From Phylloscopus collybita (lineage: Eukaryota > Chordata > Aves > Passeriformes > Phylloscopidae): 64,000 nucleotides of DNA. The stretch lies in contig JAJNNQ010000137.1 in assembly GCA_027886175.1 (NCBI GenBank), positions 2,670,001 through 2,734,000 of the forward strand. The letters run 5' to 3'. The translations under genes were made by a program, and so were the position numbers. A model generated the notes under the pieces. The model worked only from the letters and a program-made list of their open reading frames with translations, had not been told where the DNA came from and searched no databases. This document shows positions 21,101-34,148 of this stretch, in pieces; position 1 is the first letter of the stretch; each line of letters opens with the position of its first letter.

Positions 21101-22594
21101 TTTTCTTTTGACAGTGGTTTATGACTTGTGGGAAGTAATTTGGATGAGGAGAGAGAATTCTGCTCTGTCTCACAGTGGGCTGAATTTCAGTTTACTGTTA
21201 TCTGAGAATTTTTTATAATTATGAAGTATTAGTGAGCCCATGGTAAATTTTTGGTGTTTCTTCAATTCTTACTGTGATAGAAATCTCTTACTAAAATATA
21301 AGCAAAGGAAATTGAGAAAAAATAGTTTAGAGGGCATTTATAACACCCCTTGTAAGCCTTGATTTTACAAATACTCCTCTGAATGTGTCTTGTGTAAGGA
21401 GCAGGTCCTATTAGGGAACGTAAATTGTGCAATTGCATAGAAAATCAGCAGAGTTGGTAATTCTGAAGCAGTCATCCTGTTTTTTCTGTCCTATATTTCA
21501 AATCCTTGCTCTCTTGCAGCCAAGCCCGTGGTGTGCTTACATGTGCAGAGTGCTGAACAGTAGTCTCATCTAAACAAAAAACTCGTGAAGTCCGCCTGCC
21601 AGCAATAGTGATGTGACATTATTATTTATTTTCATTTATATTTATTTTATTTTCCATTTGTGTCATCTTGCCAGTTATCAGAAGCAGCAATTAGTTGTCT
21701 GGTGGGGGAAAGATGAGGGGAACAGGATGGGGAGGGGGTAACCTGGTAAATGTCATTTTCTGCTGTTACAAAATTTACCTATTTCTGCCCTAATTTACCT
21801 GTGAGCTACACCAAGATGTACCAATTTCAGTGCAGAGCCTGAAGTAATCCTTGGTTTTTGTAATGATTATTAGCTTGGGCTGAACATCATCCACAGAACT
21901 TCTGGTACAGGTGGAACAAGTTTGGATCTCTCTGGAAAATATATCTTGTATCTGGGCTAATTCTTTTTCATCTGTGTTGTCATTGGGTATATTTTCTGGT
22001 AGCTTTCAGATTTTCAGAAAAGCAAGATGATTTTCGTGTTTGTTTAATAGCATTGTGTGTGGAATGCTCCTAAAATGTGCTTATTTGAATAATACCTGCA
22101 TTATGCTCAGGTTGCTGAATTTTAACACAGCTGTAGTAGCTTCCCCAGGAGCCTGTGCAAAAACAGAGTTGTAAAATGAAGGCAGGTACTGGCCTTGAAT
22201 AAATTCCAATGTGCTGAGGAAACAAGGGAAAATCAAACTGAAGTTCAGAAAGAAAACGAGCATTTGCTTGGTTTTTATCCTGATGATGATTTACATCAGC
22301 ACAGGAAGGTGTTTACCGGTGATCAGGTGCTGGTGAGACGTGTCTGAAGCAGGAGGGATCCTTGTGTTTGGATTACTGGAACTTGGGAGATTTCTTGCTA
22401 CGCAGCAGCTCATGTGAGCAGCTGTCAGGTCTCCTGGGAGGGAGACGAAGCCTCCAGCCACCGTGTTTACTTCCAGCAGGAGGAGGAAAAGGACATTTCT
22501 GGCTATTATCTGGATGTGTTTTGTAAACTGAAAGCGCTGCTAATGCTCCCGAGCAGGGTGTAGTTGCTGTATCATTCTGCAGTGTCGTTCTCCG

Positions 22595-22608
22595 CCCCCC
22601 CCCCCCCC

Positions 22609-22639
<31 letters not shown>

Positions 22640-22642
22640 TTT
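22595..22642 (+). repeat. C14-T11-C-T22 polypyrimidine tract
   Basis: A run of 14 C passes directly into T runs and ends in AATTTTAG at 22,643-22,650. The whole looks like an extreme splice-acceptor polypyrimidine tract. No coding frame on the plus strand follows, so an acceptor function is unproven. Confidence 0.85.
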
Positions 22643-22877
22643 AATTTTAGCATAACTTAAGTGTTCGTCTGTCAACATCTGCTGGGTATTGATGAATCAT
22701 CTGTAGCTCCTGGGAGATCCTTAACATCCTAATTTCTCTGGCTTCATGGCAGCGCTCCAGAACCCTGGAGCAATCGGGATTACGTTTATCCCATTGACAG
22801 AGAACAGGATCCCAAATCTGGAAAGCAGCAGGTATATATTTTTCGCTCTGTAAAACGCCAGGACAGGAAATACGTCT

Positions 22878-23060
22878 GGAGGAGAAGCCTCGGCGGAGCG
22901 GCAGCGCTCCGAGCCCGCGGCGTGCGGTGCCGCCTGTGCTCCGAGGCAGATGTCGGCGGTGTCTCGCTTCCATGGAATACTCCGCTCCTTCCCAGGCGAT
23001 TTTTCCAGCGTTGCCCTCTGCCGGAGGAGACCCGCAGCGCCAGGGATTGCTGTGTGGGCT
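22878..23060. promoter_or_regulatory. Small internal CpG cluster
   Basis: Within AT-rich surroundings this segment of about 180 bp is dense in CpG (GGCGGAGCGGCAGCG, CCCGCGGCGTGCGG, GTCGGCGGTG). A minus-strand frame stays open across 22,647-23,498 (283 codons), but it has no recognisable domain and the local GC content alone removes many stops. It could be an alternative promoter or exon, or a GC-rich insertion of unknown origin. Confidence 0.35.
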
Positions 23061-23613
23061 CTCTGGATGGAGTCCCTGGCGCTTGGCACTTCCTTGGCAG
23101 CTCCAGTTCCAAGAGCCCACCTTCCTCCTGGAGCTGCAGCAGGGGCCCCTGTTGCAGCCAGAGCATCTGATTCCTGCTCTTCCCTCCTCATCCCTGGCCG
23201 CGGGCATCTGTTCAGAGAAGCGGGTGGTTGTTTGGATAAACTGAAAGCCAAACACTGGGTCCAGCATTATGGGATCAGCTGCTTCTCCAAAGGTTATTGT
23301 CCTGGAACCACAACTAATTCTGGCAGGGGGTTGTGCACCTTTCCCGTAAAACAACTTGAATCTCTGGATTGTTAACCCTGTCTGGCTTTGGTGATCCAGA
23401 CTCTTTTGAAACAATATTGATGTAAAAATCAGTATTTTGAACGTAAATACACTTAAATTCGGTTTAAATTTGTTTGGTGTTGGCACAATATGAAACAATA
23501 ATAAGGTTGGAGCAATTAAATGTACAAAATTTCACTAATACTGACTGTGTATCTGCTGTTCTGATTAGTGTGTACTACAGCACAACTATATGTTGTGGGT
23601 TTTCTTTGTTTTG

Positions 23614-23830
23614 GGGAGGGTTTTTTTTTTTTTTTGTTTAGTTTTTGTTATTTGTCCTTTTTTGTGGTTTGTATTTTGGGGTTTTTTTGGTCTCCTTGTG
23701 GGTTTGTTTTTGTGTTTTGCGTTATTTGGATTATTATTATTTTATTAATAATAAGAATTATTATTATTGGGTCTTTGGGAAGGGGGGGAAGTTTTATTTT
23801 CCTTTGTGTTTTTGTGGTTTAGGAAAAGGC
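23614..23830 (+). repeat. G/T-rich tract
   Basis: About 215 bases are built almost only of T and G on the plus strand, with runs such as TTTTGGGG and GGTTTTTTTT and an inner AT-rich TTATTATTATTTTATTAATA segment near 23,731. It explains the leucine/phenylalanine/valine-rich frames here, which are not genes. Confidence 0.8.
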
Positions 23831-25770
23831 TTTCTTTTTGGTTCCAAAAAACTGCAGGTTTCATGTATTGCTGATGTTGCTGTTAAAAGGAGTTAAGAAG
23901 CAGGGCAGAGCTCGGCTATACTATTTCAGTGGGAGTTAGAGTGGGGACCTCTGTTCTCCCAGTCCTTGTTAATGGAAGTGCTGGCATTCATGGGGAAGTC
24001 CTTGCTGAGTATTGGAGAGGAAAAAAGGCAGAGATGGTGACCGTGGAGAAGTAACTGGGAATTGTGAGCTGAAATGCTATTTATTGAATAAAACTGAATT
24101 CCTCAAAAGCGGTATTACTTCAGCAGTGAATGAGTCACGTCTATAAGCAGCAATAATTTGTACTGGAGACCAAAATTGTGTAATACAGTGGGGAAAAAAT
24201 GCTGCTAGGGACATCTGATAGGTTAACCCAGGCCTCCAACATTGTGATGGGAGAGTAGCATCTGTCAGAGCACTCTTTCAATTACAGAAGCATGAAAATA
24301 GATCCTCATGGTGCAGCCTGGGTGGCAGGATCCAGCCCTTCACTACAGCAAGCAGATGTGCAGGATGATTCCTGCAGCAGATTTCAGGCTCTGAATTGGA
24401 ACTCTCATTGCTCCATTTTTCAGCTTTTTTGCGCCCTTCCCCCTTTCCAGGATATATTGCAATCCCTGGTTGTTTAAAGACCACTGGTTTCAAAAAACAA
24501 GCCCTTGTAGCCTTTTCCTGTGAAGCAAATTTTGTGTTCCTGTGGGTAGAGTTACTCTGAGAAGGTTTACGGAAGATTATTCTCCTGGTTGCCTGGATCA
24601 GGTAAATAATATAAACATAATTTGTCATGTCTAATGTTCTCCTGGTTAAGTTCTCTGTAGGATATATCTGGTTGTATTTATCCCTTTTGTTGATGTTCTC
24701 TTTTGCAATTACAAAGTACTACTATATCAGAGCAGGTTTAATTCTGTTCCAGATGCTGTGGGCTGATAAAGTGCTAATGCATCTTCTGGCAGTTTCTTGT
24801 GAGATCAGTTTCCATGAAAAAATTGTATTTACCCAAAATCAAGTCTGCTTTGGAGCACAGGTTTTGATGTGCATACAATTCCTGGTAGACGAGGATTATA
24901 ATTTATTTTTTTCTACTTTTGCTACTTCAGAAAAATCTCCCTGACTAGATAAAATCTGTAAGTCAGCTCTGAGACTTTCAGATGGAGTCTCTTTGGTAGC
25001 TGTGTCAATATTAATTATTGTATGGCTCTAATGGCACGTATAACGTGACACCTCCTCTGGCCTGCGACATTTCTCCTGGGCAAACTGTGCTTGGCTTATT
25101 TAGTTTTCATATTTGATACGTAAATCTTCACACAGATCTTGAGCAATGTTGTTCAGCTGTTCATTTTTCTTTCTGGTAATGTGGACAGATAATGAATGCA
25201 TCATGTTTTTGAAAGAGGCTGCAGTGATTTTTTCCCAGTTCGTGAGTTTTCCTTTGAAATGTTCCTTCATGGTTGTGCCTGCAAGTCAGTGTCCATCCTA
25301 GATCTTGTTTTCAGGCTGTTGCTGCCTTGCAGCAAACAAAAATGAGGTGACTAAGTCTGTCCTTTCCCTGTGAATGGCATTCATGATTTGTCTGTTTTCT
25401 TCAGTTGTTTTTCTGCTTTTCCTGCAGCAAAAGGAGACTTTGCCTCATTCCTGAGTGCTGGGTTATCTTTGTGGTTTGTTGATTCTGGATATGCAAAGAA
25501 AGAATCTGCAAGAGCAGAAATTCCAGCAGGGAAGGACAGCAGTAGGGAGCTTCTCTCTTCATCCAGTTGCAGTCATAGACTCCTGAGATCAGCTTTCCAT
25601 GCTGACATCTGTTTCGTTCCCTTCTGCCCATCACTGCCACCAGGTATCCAAAGCATAGGGATGGGCAAAATCCATCCTGGGCTCTCTGCACTGCTTAAGG
25701 CAGTGTTCCCATGGATTGCAGCAGTGTGGATCGCATCTTAGAGGTTTCTGAAGTGAGGAGTGGGATTGTG

Positions 25771-25985
25771 GAGTCATAGAATTGTTTTGGTTAGAATGGA
25801 CCTTAAAGATCATCCTGTGCCACCCCTGCCATGGGAAGGGACGCCTTCCACCATCCCAGGGTGCTCCAAGCCCCATCCAGCCTGGCCTTGGACACTTCCA
25901 GGGATCCAGGGGCAGCCACAGCTTCTCTGGGCAACCTGTGCCAGGGCCTCACCACCCTCATAGGGAAGAATTTCTTCCTATAAAA
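25771..25985 (-). mobile_element. CR1 LINE 3' end
   Basis: This is a minus-sense CR1 tail. On the plus strand it opens with the terminal repeat 'GTCATAGAATTGTTTTGG', passes through 'TGCCATGGGAAGGGACGCCT' and 'CCAGCCTGGCCTTGGACACT', and ends in 'AGGGAAGAATTTCTTCCT'. It is well preserved and strongly 5' truncated, so it is one of the younger CR1 copies in the window. Confidence 0.92.
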
Positions 25986-26760
25986 TAATCATTCCAATTT
26001 TTTTCTCTAGACCAGGGCCTGTAAGTAAGTGACTTACCATCGTGTGGTTGTAAGGTATGTTTTCCTGGCATCTCTACTGCGTGTGCTAGATGGATGAAGG
26101 TTTTCAGGATACTTAAGAATGATTTTGTAGCAGCCTTTCTCACAGAAGTGACTTGAATTAATTTCCCTGCTAGCATTTAGTTTAAAATGGATGAAGATCA
26201 TAAATACATGTTTTTTCAGCTAATCTTACTCAGCTGACCCCTCTACTTTTACATTCTGTGTCTCTCAAGGGTTCTGTTAAATAGTATTTATATTAATAGT
26301 ACCATCTACTGCTGCATTCCTCCTGTGGTTTTATAAGAGCATATTTACGTATTACATTATGTTAACCAGCTTCACTGGTAGCTTGGAATTCAAGCTGTTT
26401 GTATTTGCAGTTCTGCTGCTAAGTCCCTCATCTCCTGTGAGTGTTGTAAATAGGATTTGGACCTGTTGAGAAGGAGGCCTGGGCAGCAGGGGCTGGGATT
26501 CCCCAGCCCTGCAGGGAAAGGGGATGTCCAGAGATGCATCCACAGCCACCTTTGCTCCTGGGGATTTTGGTGTGTGTGGGTCAGTGTCACCAGCACTGAG
26601 GGCACAGCAGAGGATGTAGGGAGGGGATTCTCTGTGAGAATCTCTGATGTCTGTGAGCATCACTTCTGAAAGTGTAGAGGCACAGAAACTCCAACTGGGT
26701 AAGGTTTAAAAACCAGAGACTGTGAAGAAGAGACAGGTGGCTAATTCAGGAAGACCAGAG

Positions 26761-26835
26761 TAGAATCATAAAATCATTCAGACTGGAAAAGACCTTTGAG
26801 TCCAGCCATTAACCCAGCGCTGCCAAGTCCATAGC
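26761..26835 (-). mobile_element. CR1 LINE terminal fragment
   Basis: Only the last 75 bases or so remain. The plus strand reads 'TAGAATCATAAAATCATTCA' then 'GACTGGAAAAGACCTTTGAG' and 'CATTAACCCAGCGCTGCCAA'. It belongs to the same CR1 subtype as the copy at position 1. Confidence 0.85.
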
Positions 26836-29800
26836 TTAATATAAAAAGTCAAACAAAACTGTTTCCTCTGTACACAAAAATCAAATTTGAAGAGTTCATT
26901 GAACTTCTCTATATTACATCTGCTTATTACTAATTCATGTTCTTAATACATATTATTAGGCATTTTTGCTAACTTGAGGGGCCTATCAATTGACTTTCAT
27001 AGACTCTGTGTTAGGTAATATAATACTACAATTATATAATAATATGTCTCTTGGTGTGGAAGATAGCTGTGTATCCATTTGGGAAGATGTCATCCCATGC
27101 TCAGCTCCAAGACAATTCAGCAGTTCTGAGGCTCCCACCTTTGCTGTCTCATCTTCCTACATGTTGGATTTCTACTGGGACCTTGCACAGTTCTTCCAGC
27201 GAGCTGTGCTTCCTGTTGATTTGCTTATTGCTCTTCCTAATGAGTGCTAGTGGTTATGTAAACACAGGAGGGTTTGGTGCCTTTTATTGAAAGAAACTTG
27301 GAATTGATGGAGAAATTAATTTCAGGGATGTCAAGTGCCTGGAGCTGTGGCACAGAAGTTAGTTCAGGGGTATTGCATGGATCTTAAATTTAGATTTCAT
27401 GGAAAGATATGTCTTTGTATTACACGAGATTAATGTGTTGGCCCAGGATAATGCTGGCTTTTGAAGAGCTTATCTTCAGATGTTTAAAAATCTGTTCTTG
27501 TGTTTTACCATAAACTGATGTGGTCCAGCAGTCATCTGGCTCACATACTGGAAATATTTTGTTTTTCTTTTAACATGACTCATTACCATGCATTTGTAAC
27601 TATGGTTATTTTCTCTTAAAGGATTTGTTCTGCCCTTTAATTATCACGTTTTGGGGCATTCAGGTTTGACTTATTACCAATGTAGAAATTCCTCCAGGGA
27701 CAGCTAGCTTCCAAATAATTGTTTTAGGCTGCTTGCCCATAAAATTAGCAGTCCTCTTACTACTTCTTTGTTAGTCTGAATTAGAGCTTCAGTGAGGTTA
27801 TGTTGCCCTAGTGCATGTGTGAATCTTACAACTTACTTAAGGTGTAAAAAGTGTTGCTTTTGATGTGTTTGGGTGAGTTCAGCTGCTGGAGGTCTCTCAC
27901 TTGCTCAGTAGCAGCAGAGTGTGTTTGTACCAATGAAATAACAAGTGAACTATAGTGGCAGATGTTATTACTGATCATTTGGACTTGAAAAAACATCAAG
28001 AAATGTTGTCCATGTGTTCCTGTTCTCACTAAGGTATTCCATTAATAGCTAGTGACCATTTCCCTTTCTCCTTGCTTAATTACGTATGTTCTGGTTTCTC
28101 TAAGACCTTTTTTTTTTTCCCAGTCAGAGAATTAGAGTATCTGGTTTTGTTTGCTTTCTGAAGGATGATCTTGCAGTTCTTCTTCATTTATTTTATTGCT
28201 TAAGGGGTTATTTTAGATAGCAGAACTTTTGATTGGGTCACTTTTGTTCATTATTTCTTCAGTATTGGATAATTTTCTTCCCTTACCTTGGTTTCCTGCC
28301 TAAGATACTTACTGCTGATGGTGTTTGTGATATTCCTGCAGAATTAATGCTAACTGCTAGTAAGAATATGGAACTGGAAATGGTTTCCTAGGATTCTGAG
28401 TCTTGTCACTTGATATAGGAAGCCTGATGTTGCATAATTGCCATATAATTTGTACTTTAAAATAATCAAACTCCATCTTAAGGACAGGTTTTTTTACTTC
28501 CATTATTGGAATTAGAGGAAAGATTCCAATTTTCAGAGCAGCCAGGGTCTTGAAAGTCTTCTAATTGCCAGCCTAACATTTGGAAGAGTCATTTCATGCT
28601 CACTTTTTAATGATAATTGCAGAGTTTGCCTTATGCCTCTTTGCTGATATTTATTACTCTAATGCTTTTATGACCAGGAATTACATCAGTTACTACCTCT
28701 TCAGTCAGGTAAGCAAACAAAGCCTCTAGTCTATGTTCAGTATTGAATTTTCCATTCTCCTGACTGCCCCAAACTCTGCCTGCTCTGCATTCTTGGCTCA
28801 GCTCCGAGCTGGCGTTGCACCTTGGTTTGCCTGCAGCCAGCACAGTTAAACCAGCATGGGACACAGTGTCCCTGAGGATCTCTCTATTCCTCCAGAACGT
28901 CTGTGGTGAGTTCAGCCTGCTGTGCTGGGCTCTGACGTGCAGTTGGAATCGTTCATCAAAGCACAAACATGATTTAAGGAACTATTCTTAATCGTGTTGC
29001 TGTTGTTTGCTGCAGCTGAGGCTGCACGAAATGAGTGCTCGGCTCGCCCTCCATTTCCTGCCTCACGAACCTCATGGTCCTGCCTTTCATTTTGGAGCTG
29101 GGGCTCCTGTGTTGTTTCCCAGTGTGGAGGCTGCAGGTGCTGCTTCTCCTCTCTGTTCTCAGCTGATTCCTGCATTGAGTGCTTGAACATAAACCACGGA
29201 TGGAGCAGAGGACAGCAGAGCAGGAGCTCGTCCAGCCAGGGATTCATCAGTTCTGGGAAGGCAGCAAGAACCAGCAACCACTGTCCTGTGGCTGCTGACA
29301 CTGATCTTGGCTGAGAAAGCAGAGTTCCAGGTCTAAGGCTATGGCTAGTGGACAGATAATGTCCTTTTTTCTTTGGCTTTTTTTTTTTTTTTTTTGTCCT
29401 CTTTAACTTGCAGTGAAATGGGCCAGGTCAATCTGCCAAGCACAGAACTTCAAGTTGCAAGGCAGAGCTTAACCATCTGTTGCCATTCCTGCTGCCTAAA
29501 ACCACCTTTCTTTCCATGCTCCAGTGTGAATCCAGTTCCCTTAAGCAGGGCACACACAGTAATTAGGTGAATTTTCCAGGCAGCCATAAATTGGGGTCAT
29601 GGTTGCTTTATTTAGCAGGTGTGTCACTCTGATGACCCACAGCCACGTAGTAACAGGCTAGGATTTTTCCTCCTTCATATTTTCCAAATTAAGGAGCTGT
29701 TCACCTGGTGGGAATATGTATTTTACCCAGGTATGTGACTGCACATCTGCTGCTGTTGAAATTCATCCCACTTCTATTATTTAAGTCTTATTTTTTAAGT

Positions 29801-31525
29801 TCTCTTTGTACGTTCTCCTGGTTCTCCTTTCCTAACTTGGTTTTATCAAAAGCCATAAAGAAAAGCCAGGATTACTAGTGGGGAAAAAAACCCCCAAAAC
29901 TTACCCCAGCCTGACAAATTTATGACTCTGAGCATCTACATGTATCCACCACCAAAGACCATGACTAGTTACATATGAAGAACTTAGTGCAGCCCATGTG
30001 TTGAAAAAAACTTGGGTTTTTGCTTGTTCTCTTTTAGCAATATTTAAAAAATGCCCCAGGATATACGAGTGGATTTAAAAAGCAGATGGTGAGGTCCAGT
30101 TCTTCGTGGAGGTGTTGCAGCTCATTTGGAAATACTCTGCTCAGTGAGGTAAACCAGACAGAGATCCTGCAGATTTGAGAATGGAGAAATGTGGAACATT
30201 CTTCCAATCAGTGATAGAAGAGCTCATAAGAGAGTGGTTACATTTTTGTGTTATTTGGGTAGAAATGTTGAAGGCTTCAAATCCAAATACTAGGCTAAGT
30301 TCATTAAAGAGGAAACAACATAAAGAATGGAGAAAAGATTAAACCTGCTTTAAAAGATGAGAAAATAAATAGAACCTGAAAGCCACTCTTTAACACATGT
30401 CAAACAATGATAAATAAATATTAAATAGTCTTCAGTCAATTCAAATCAGAAATAGAATGAGGAAGCACAGCTCTCATTTCATTGCAGGTGATGGCATTTA
30501 ACAGTTGATTCTGTCCTTTGTAAGGATGAGGAAAGGCTGGGTAAGTAATGGACATGATGGTTTAAAAGGTAGGTAAGAGGTAGGGACAGGTAGTTTTGGA
30601 AAGGAAGGAAAGGAAAAAGGTGGGTTGCTAGGGAATATATGGATTTTTTGGTGGTTGGCGTGGCTGTGAGGGGTCACATCTTCTCCATGTTGGGGCTTGG
30701 CACAATGGAGTTAATATTCAAAATGTCAGAAAATCGTTGAAAGGTTGTGATTTTATAGAGATTTAATGGTGTTTCACTGCTTGGATATGGCACGAGTGTT
30801 GCATTGATCTGTATTTTTAGACCTGTAAAAACCTGATTCCTTTGATCTGCAGTTTTCATAATTGGGAAGCGTTGAGTGAATAGTGAACATGTTAAAAGAA
30901 AGTGGCAGGGAGAAAATGCTGCTCTTTTTCATGTTGTGATTGTGTGGTGTTTACATGAAGCTGTGAGGTCACAGGCTTCCGGTATGAGCTGCTTCCTGAA
31001 AACCTTCTTCTACATGGTACATCTAAAAATGTACTTCTTAGAAAAACTCAGCTGGTTTTTGTTTTTCCTTCTGGTGCTGCTGCCTGACCACCTGACTCTT
31101 GTTTTTACTCCAGAGCTTGTATAGCACTGCAGGATAGTGATCCCCTTGGGATGGAGGGTGATGCTGCAGAGGGCACAGGTTGTACTGGAGAAGGTACCAC
31201 AGACAAATTGGGTTCACAAAAGCCAAAGCAGGCAGTGGGAACATGGAAATAATTTAAACACATAGTCTGACAGGTAGAGAAAAGTATTGATAGTCTCAGG
31301 TTTTAGCAAACTGTGAGTCACACATTGACAAGTGATGCAGTCAGGTTTGAAATAATGAGGTAAAACCAGCATCAACAAAATAGCTCCATGTTCCTATTTT
31401 CCTGTTGAGTTTCAAGTATGTAAAAAGCAGTTAGTTACTTGAAAAACCTGTTGAAGTTAAATAATTTTATTTCTTTAACGCAAAGTTCTCATGCTGTTGG
31501 TGGCTTCTAAACTTTTATGTTTGGG
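26836..31525. other. Probable intron, no coding exon seen
   Basis: No recognised repeat or coding exon is seen. Frames at 28,912-29,301 (minus) and 28,994-29,314 (plus) overlap in a GC-richer patch and have no family signature. A T run lies at about 29,379-29,395. Confidence 0.5.
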
Positions 31526-31800
31526 AATCATGGAATTATTAGGCTTGGAAAAGACCTCTAAGATCATGGAGCCCAACCATTCCCTCAGCACTGGCAAAAA
31601 AAACCTCATTCCCAAATGCCACATCTTCATGTCCTTTAAATCCCTGCACATATGGGGACTCTAACACTACCCTGGGCAGCCTGTTCTAATCCTTAACAAC
31701 CCTTTCAGTGAAGAAATTTTCTGTAATATCCAACCTAAACCTCTCCTGGTGGAACTTGCAGTAGTTTCTTCTTATCCTGTCTCTTGTTGCTGAGGAGATG
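31526..31800 (-). mobile_element. CR1 LINE 3' end
   Basis: On the plus strand it starts with 'AATCATGGAATTATTAGGCT' and 'TTGGAAAAGACCTCTAAGAT', then has 'CCTGGGCAGCCTGTTCTAAT', 'CTTTCAGTGAAGAAATTTTC', and ends near 'CTTATCCTGTCTCTTGTTGC'. It is the same subtype as the first copy in the window, truncated at the 5' end. Confidence 0.9.
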
Positions 31801-31860
31801 GAAGTAGCCATCACATTTCTGTAAGACATGAGAGATTTGGCAATAATAAACCCCAAGCAC

Positions 31861-31882
31861 ATATATATATGTGTGTGTGTGT
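31861..31882 (+). repeat. (AT)5(GT)6 microsatellite
   Basis: This is a compound dinucleotide repeat just past the CR1 copy. It is short and ordinary. Confidence 0.9.
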
Positions 31883-34110
31883 GATAAAGGAAACAGGCAG
31901 CCAAGCTTTATTACTCATCACATAGAACACAGTTTTCGATTGTATGACATTTATAATGTAGAAAAGATGATTGCAACCAAAAAGCATTCTTTGAAGTGAA
32001 ATATGCTCCTCATAGAGCAATATAAATTAACTAAACTGTGGCAGGTCAGCATGTGTGGGAACCAGGAAAGATGAAAGGCGTGTCTGAAGGAAAAATGAGA
32101 ATTCTAAAGTAGTTTTAATAAAGTTATGTCTGGGGTTTTTTATTTTTTTAAACTACATTAGATGAACTGAAATAATTCAAAAGTGTATGTATTTTTTTTT
32201 TTAAATAACAGTATAATCCTAAAATGCCTGGATGACATATTTGAGTTGAATATATTTTATATTTTGTGGGGATTTTTTTTCTTCATATTAATTAGTTAAA
32301 ATACTGCTTAAGGCTAATACCTAACCTGGCAGAGTAAAGACTAGCTAGAACACTCCTTTAAAGGAGTGCTTTGATTTATAAATCATCTAGGTGTTGAAGT
32401 ATATGAAAATACAGACATTCTGCTGTGCAAATTAATGTTTGAGCATCGTGTCAGTTTGAAGGCTGAAGATAAATGTGAATTTCTGGGGTTGGTAATACAC
32501 TCATTCATTTCAAATCAGATTATTTTGTTTGATGACCATGCACAATATACTGAAACTTGCCAGACTTCACAGAAGTTATAACAATGGGAAATTCTTAAAT
32601 ACAAATAGTTCTTACATTTACAGGCACTTTTAACAATACTGTGGTTTTAGCCAGTCATCGTGCTGTTTTATAACAGCTATAAACTCTATTTCCAGAAAGA
32701 CACGCTGCTTGTCAACCTAAAGTTGGCAACATTCCTATGAATTTCCATGGTAATTTTATTGGTAATTAGCATTTGTCAATAGCCTGTCTGTCATAACCCT
32801 TACATGTCTCAACCCTCTTCTGCCTGTGTGGCAATGAGATTCCTAAAGTTCAGCTTTGTGGCTTTTGTCGCCCCTGTAGGAAGAACCAGAGGTTTAAATT
32901 CCCTCAGTTTAAACCTCACTTCCTCAGTTGTGCCCATGTTCACTGTTCTGTTGATATTACGTTCTTTTTCCTCTTATTTTCTGCGTTTTAAGCTTGTAGC
33001 TGTTGACACCAACATCCTCATCTTCTGATGTGTGTTTTCTTTTATCCTAGGTCTTGGGGAGGATGCAGTATGGTCATAAGAATTGCAGGTTATCCCAAAA
33101 AGTTGTACTGGCTTGAGGTCCAGGTGAACTTTCAGTTCAGTCTAGTAGAGCCTTTGATGATTTTTGCATTTCTCTGTAGGTTGGTGTTGTCATTCATTTG
33201 AAATAATCTGGGAATATCTCTTTAATTGCTTTTTGTCCGTTCTCGGGTGAGTGCATGGTCACCTGACAGGTGGAAAAAAAACTCAGGAAAAGTTCTTCTT
33301 TGTTCTGTTTTGGACAAAATGCAATAACCTGTGATAGAAAAGGGTTCAGAAAAAGGGACCTAAAGCCTTTGGCCTGCAGAGCTGTAGTCCTGCTGCGTTG
33401 TAGAAATGAAATTGAAGTTCATGAATCTTCAGTAATGATCCCATTGGACAAACATTTGTGTTTATTCACGTTATGAAAGTTTTGTCTTTGGGTGAAACTG
33501 GCACATAGACTTAGCTGAAAATTGTGTTGGAATCGCTTAGTTTCCTATGTTGCTTAAAAACCTAAACCTTGAATTACTTGGCACTTCGTGTGTTCTTCCG
33601 AAACCTTAAATTGTTTTATTTGCTTTACATTTGCTACGCAGTACTTACTAGTTATCTTTGCATCTTGATTTTATCCCCAGCGAATACCTAGTGCTGAGCT
33701 TGTGGGGGCTTTAATTTGGTTGAGTAATAGTGAGAAGTATGTGGCTTGACAGCTGGAATTTCCCAAAATCAAAGCGAAACGAAGGAAATGAAGAGTTAAA
33801 GCAAGGACAGGAGCTGGCAGCAGCAGCGGATCAGTGCAGTTTCAGATAGTTATCACTAGGAGGACACACAGACCGTGATATTAAGGAACTAATTGTTTAC
33901 CTTTTCCTATTAACAGGTTTGCTGCTGGAGTACTTTGTCTTGAATGGGTGCCATATAATAGTGCGTTAATTAAGATGCTTTATTTTTACTAGAAATGAAA
34001 AGAGAGGGTTGTGTAGTGGGCAAATCTGGAGGGTAATGACATGAGGAAATCTCCCGGGGATTACTCTGTTGGTGAAGCAGAACACGGATTCTCAAGGGTG
34101 TTCGAGATTT

Positions 34111-34148
34111 AGGTAGAAGTGATCCCTTTAGGTAGAAGTGATCCCTTT
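34111..34148 (+). repeat. 19-bp perfect tandem duplication
   Basis: AGGTAGAAGTGATCCCTTT occurs twice head to tail without a mismatch, which points to a recent slippage or duplication event. Confidence 0.95.

Larger units (their letters stand above)
17776..25767. other. Probable start of long intron, no coding exon seen
   Basis: No convincing exon is seen. The stretch holds low-complexity runs (listed separately), a small CpG cluster near 22.9 kb, and scattered T/G-rich sequence. Open frames such as 18,429-18,674 and 19,327-19,632 on the plus strand lack any recognisable domain or paired splice sites. T and G exceed A and C on the plus strand by eye, which suits the sense strand of an intron. 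Confidence 0.5.

Noticed and set aside
22595..22650. Polypyrimidine tract ending in AG as a splice acceptor
   Set aside because: No open plus-strand exon with a donor follows. The tract is more likely simple-sequence DNA.
23568..23896. Hydrophobic plus-strand frames resembling membrane segments
   Set aside because: Low-complexity G/T tract. Several frames give the same hydrophobic look.
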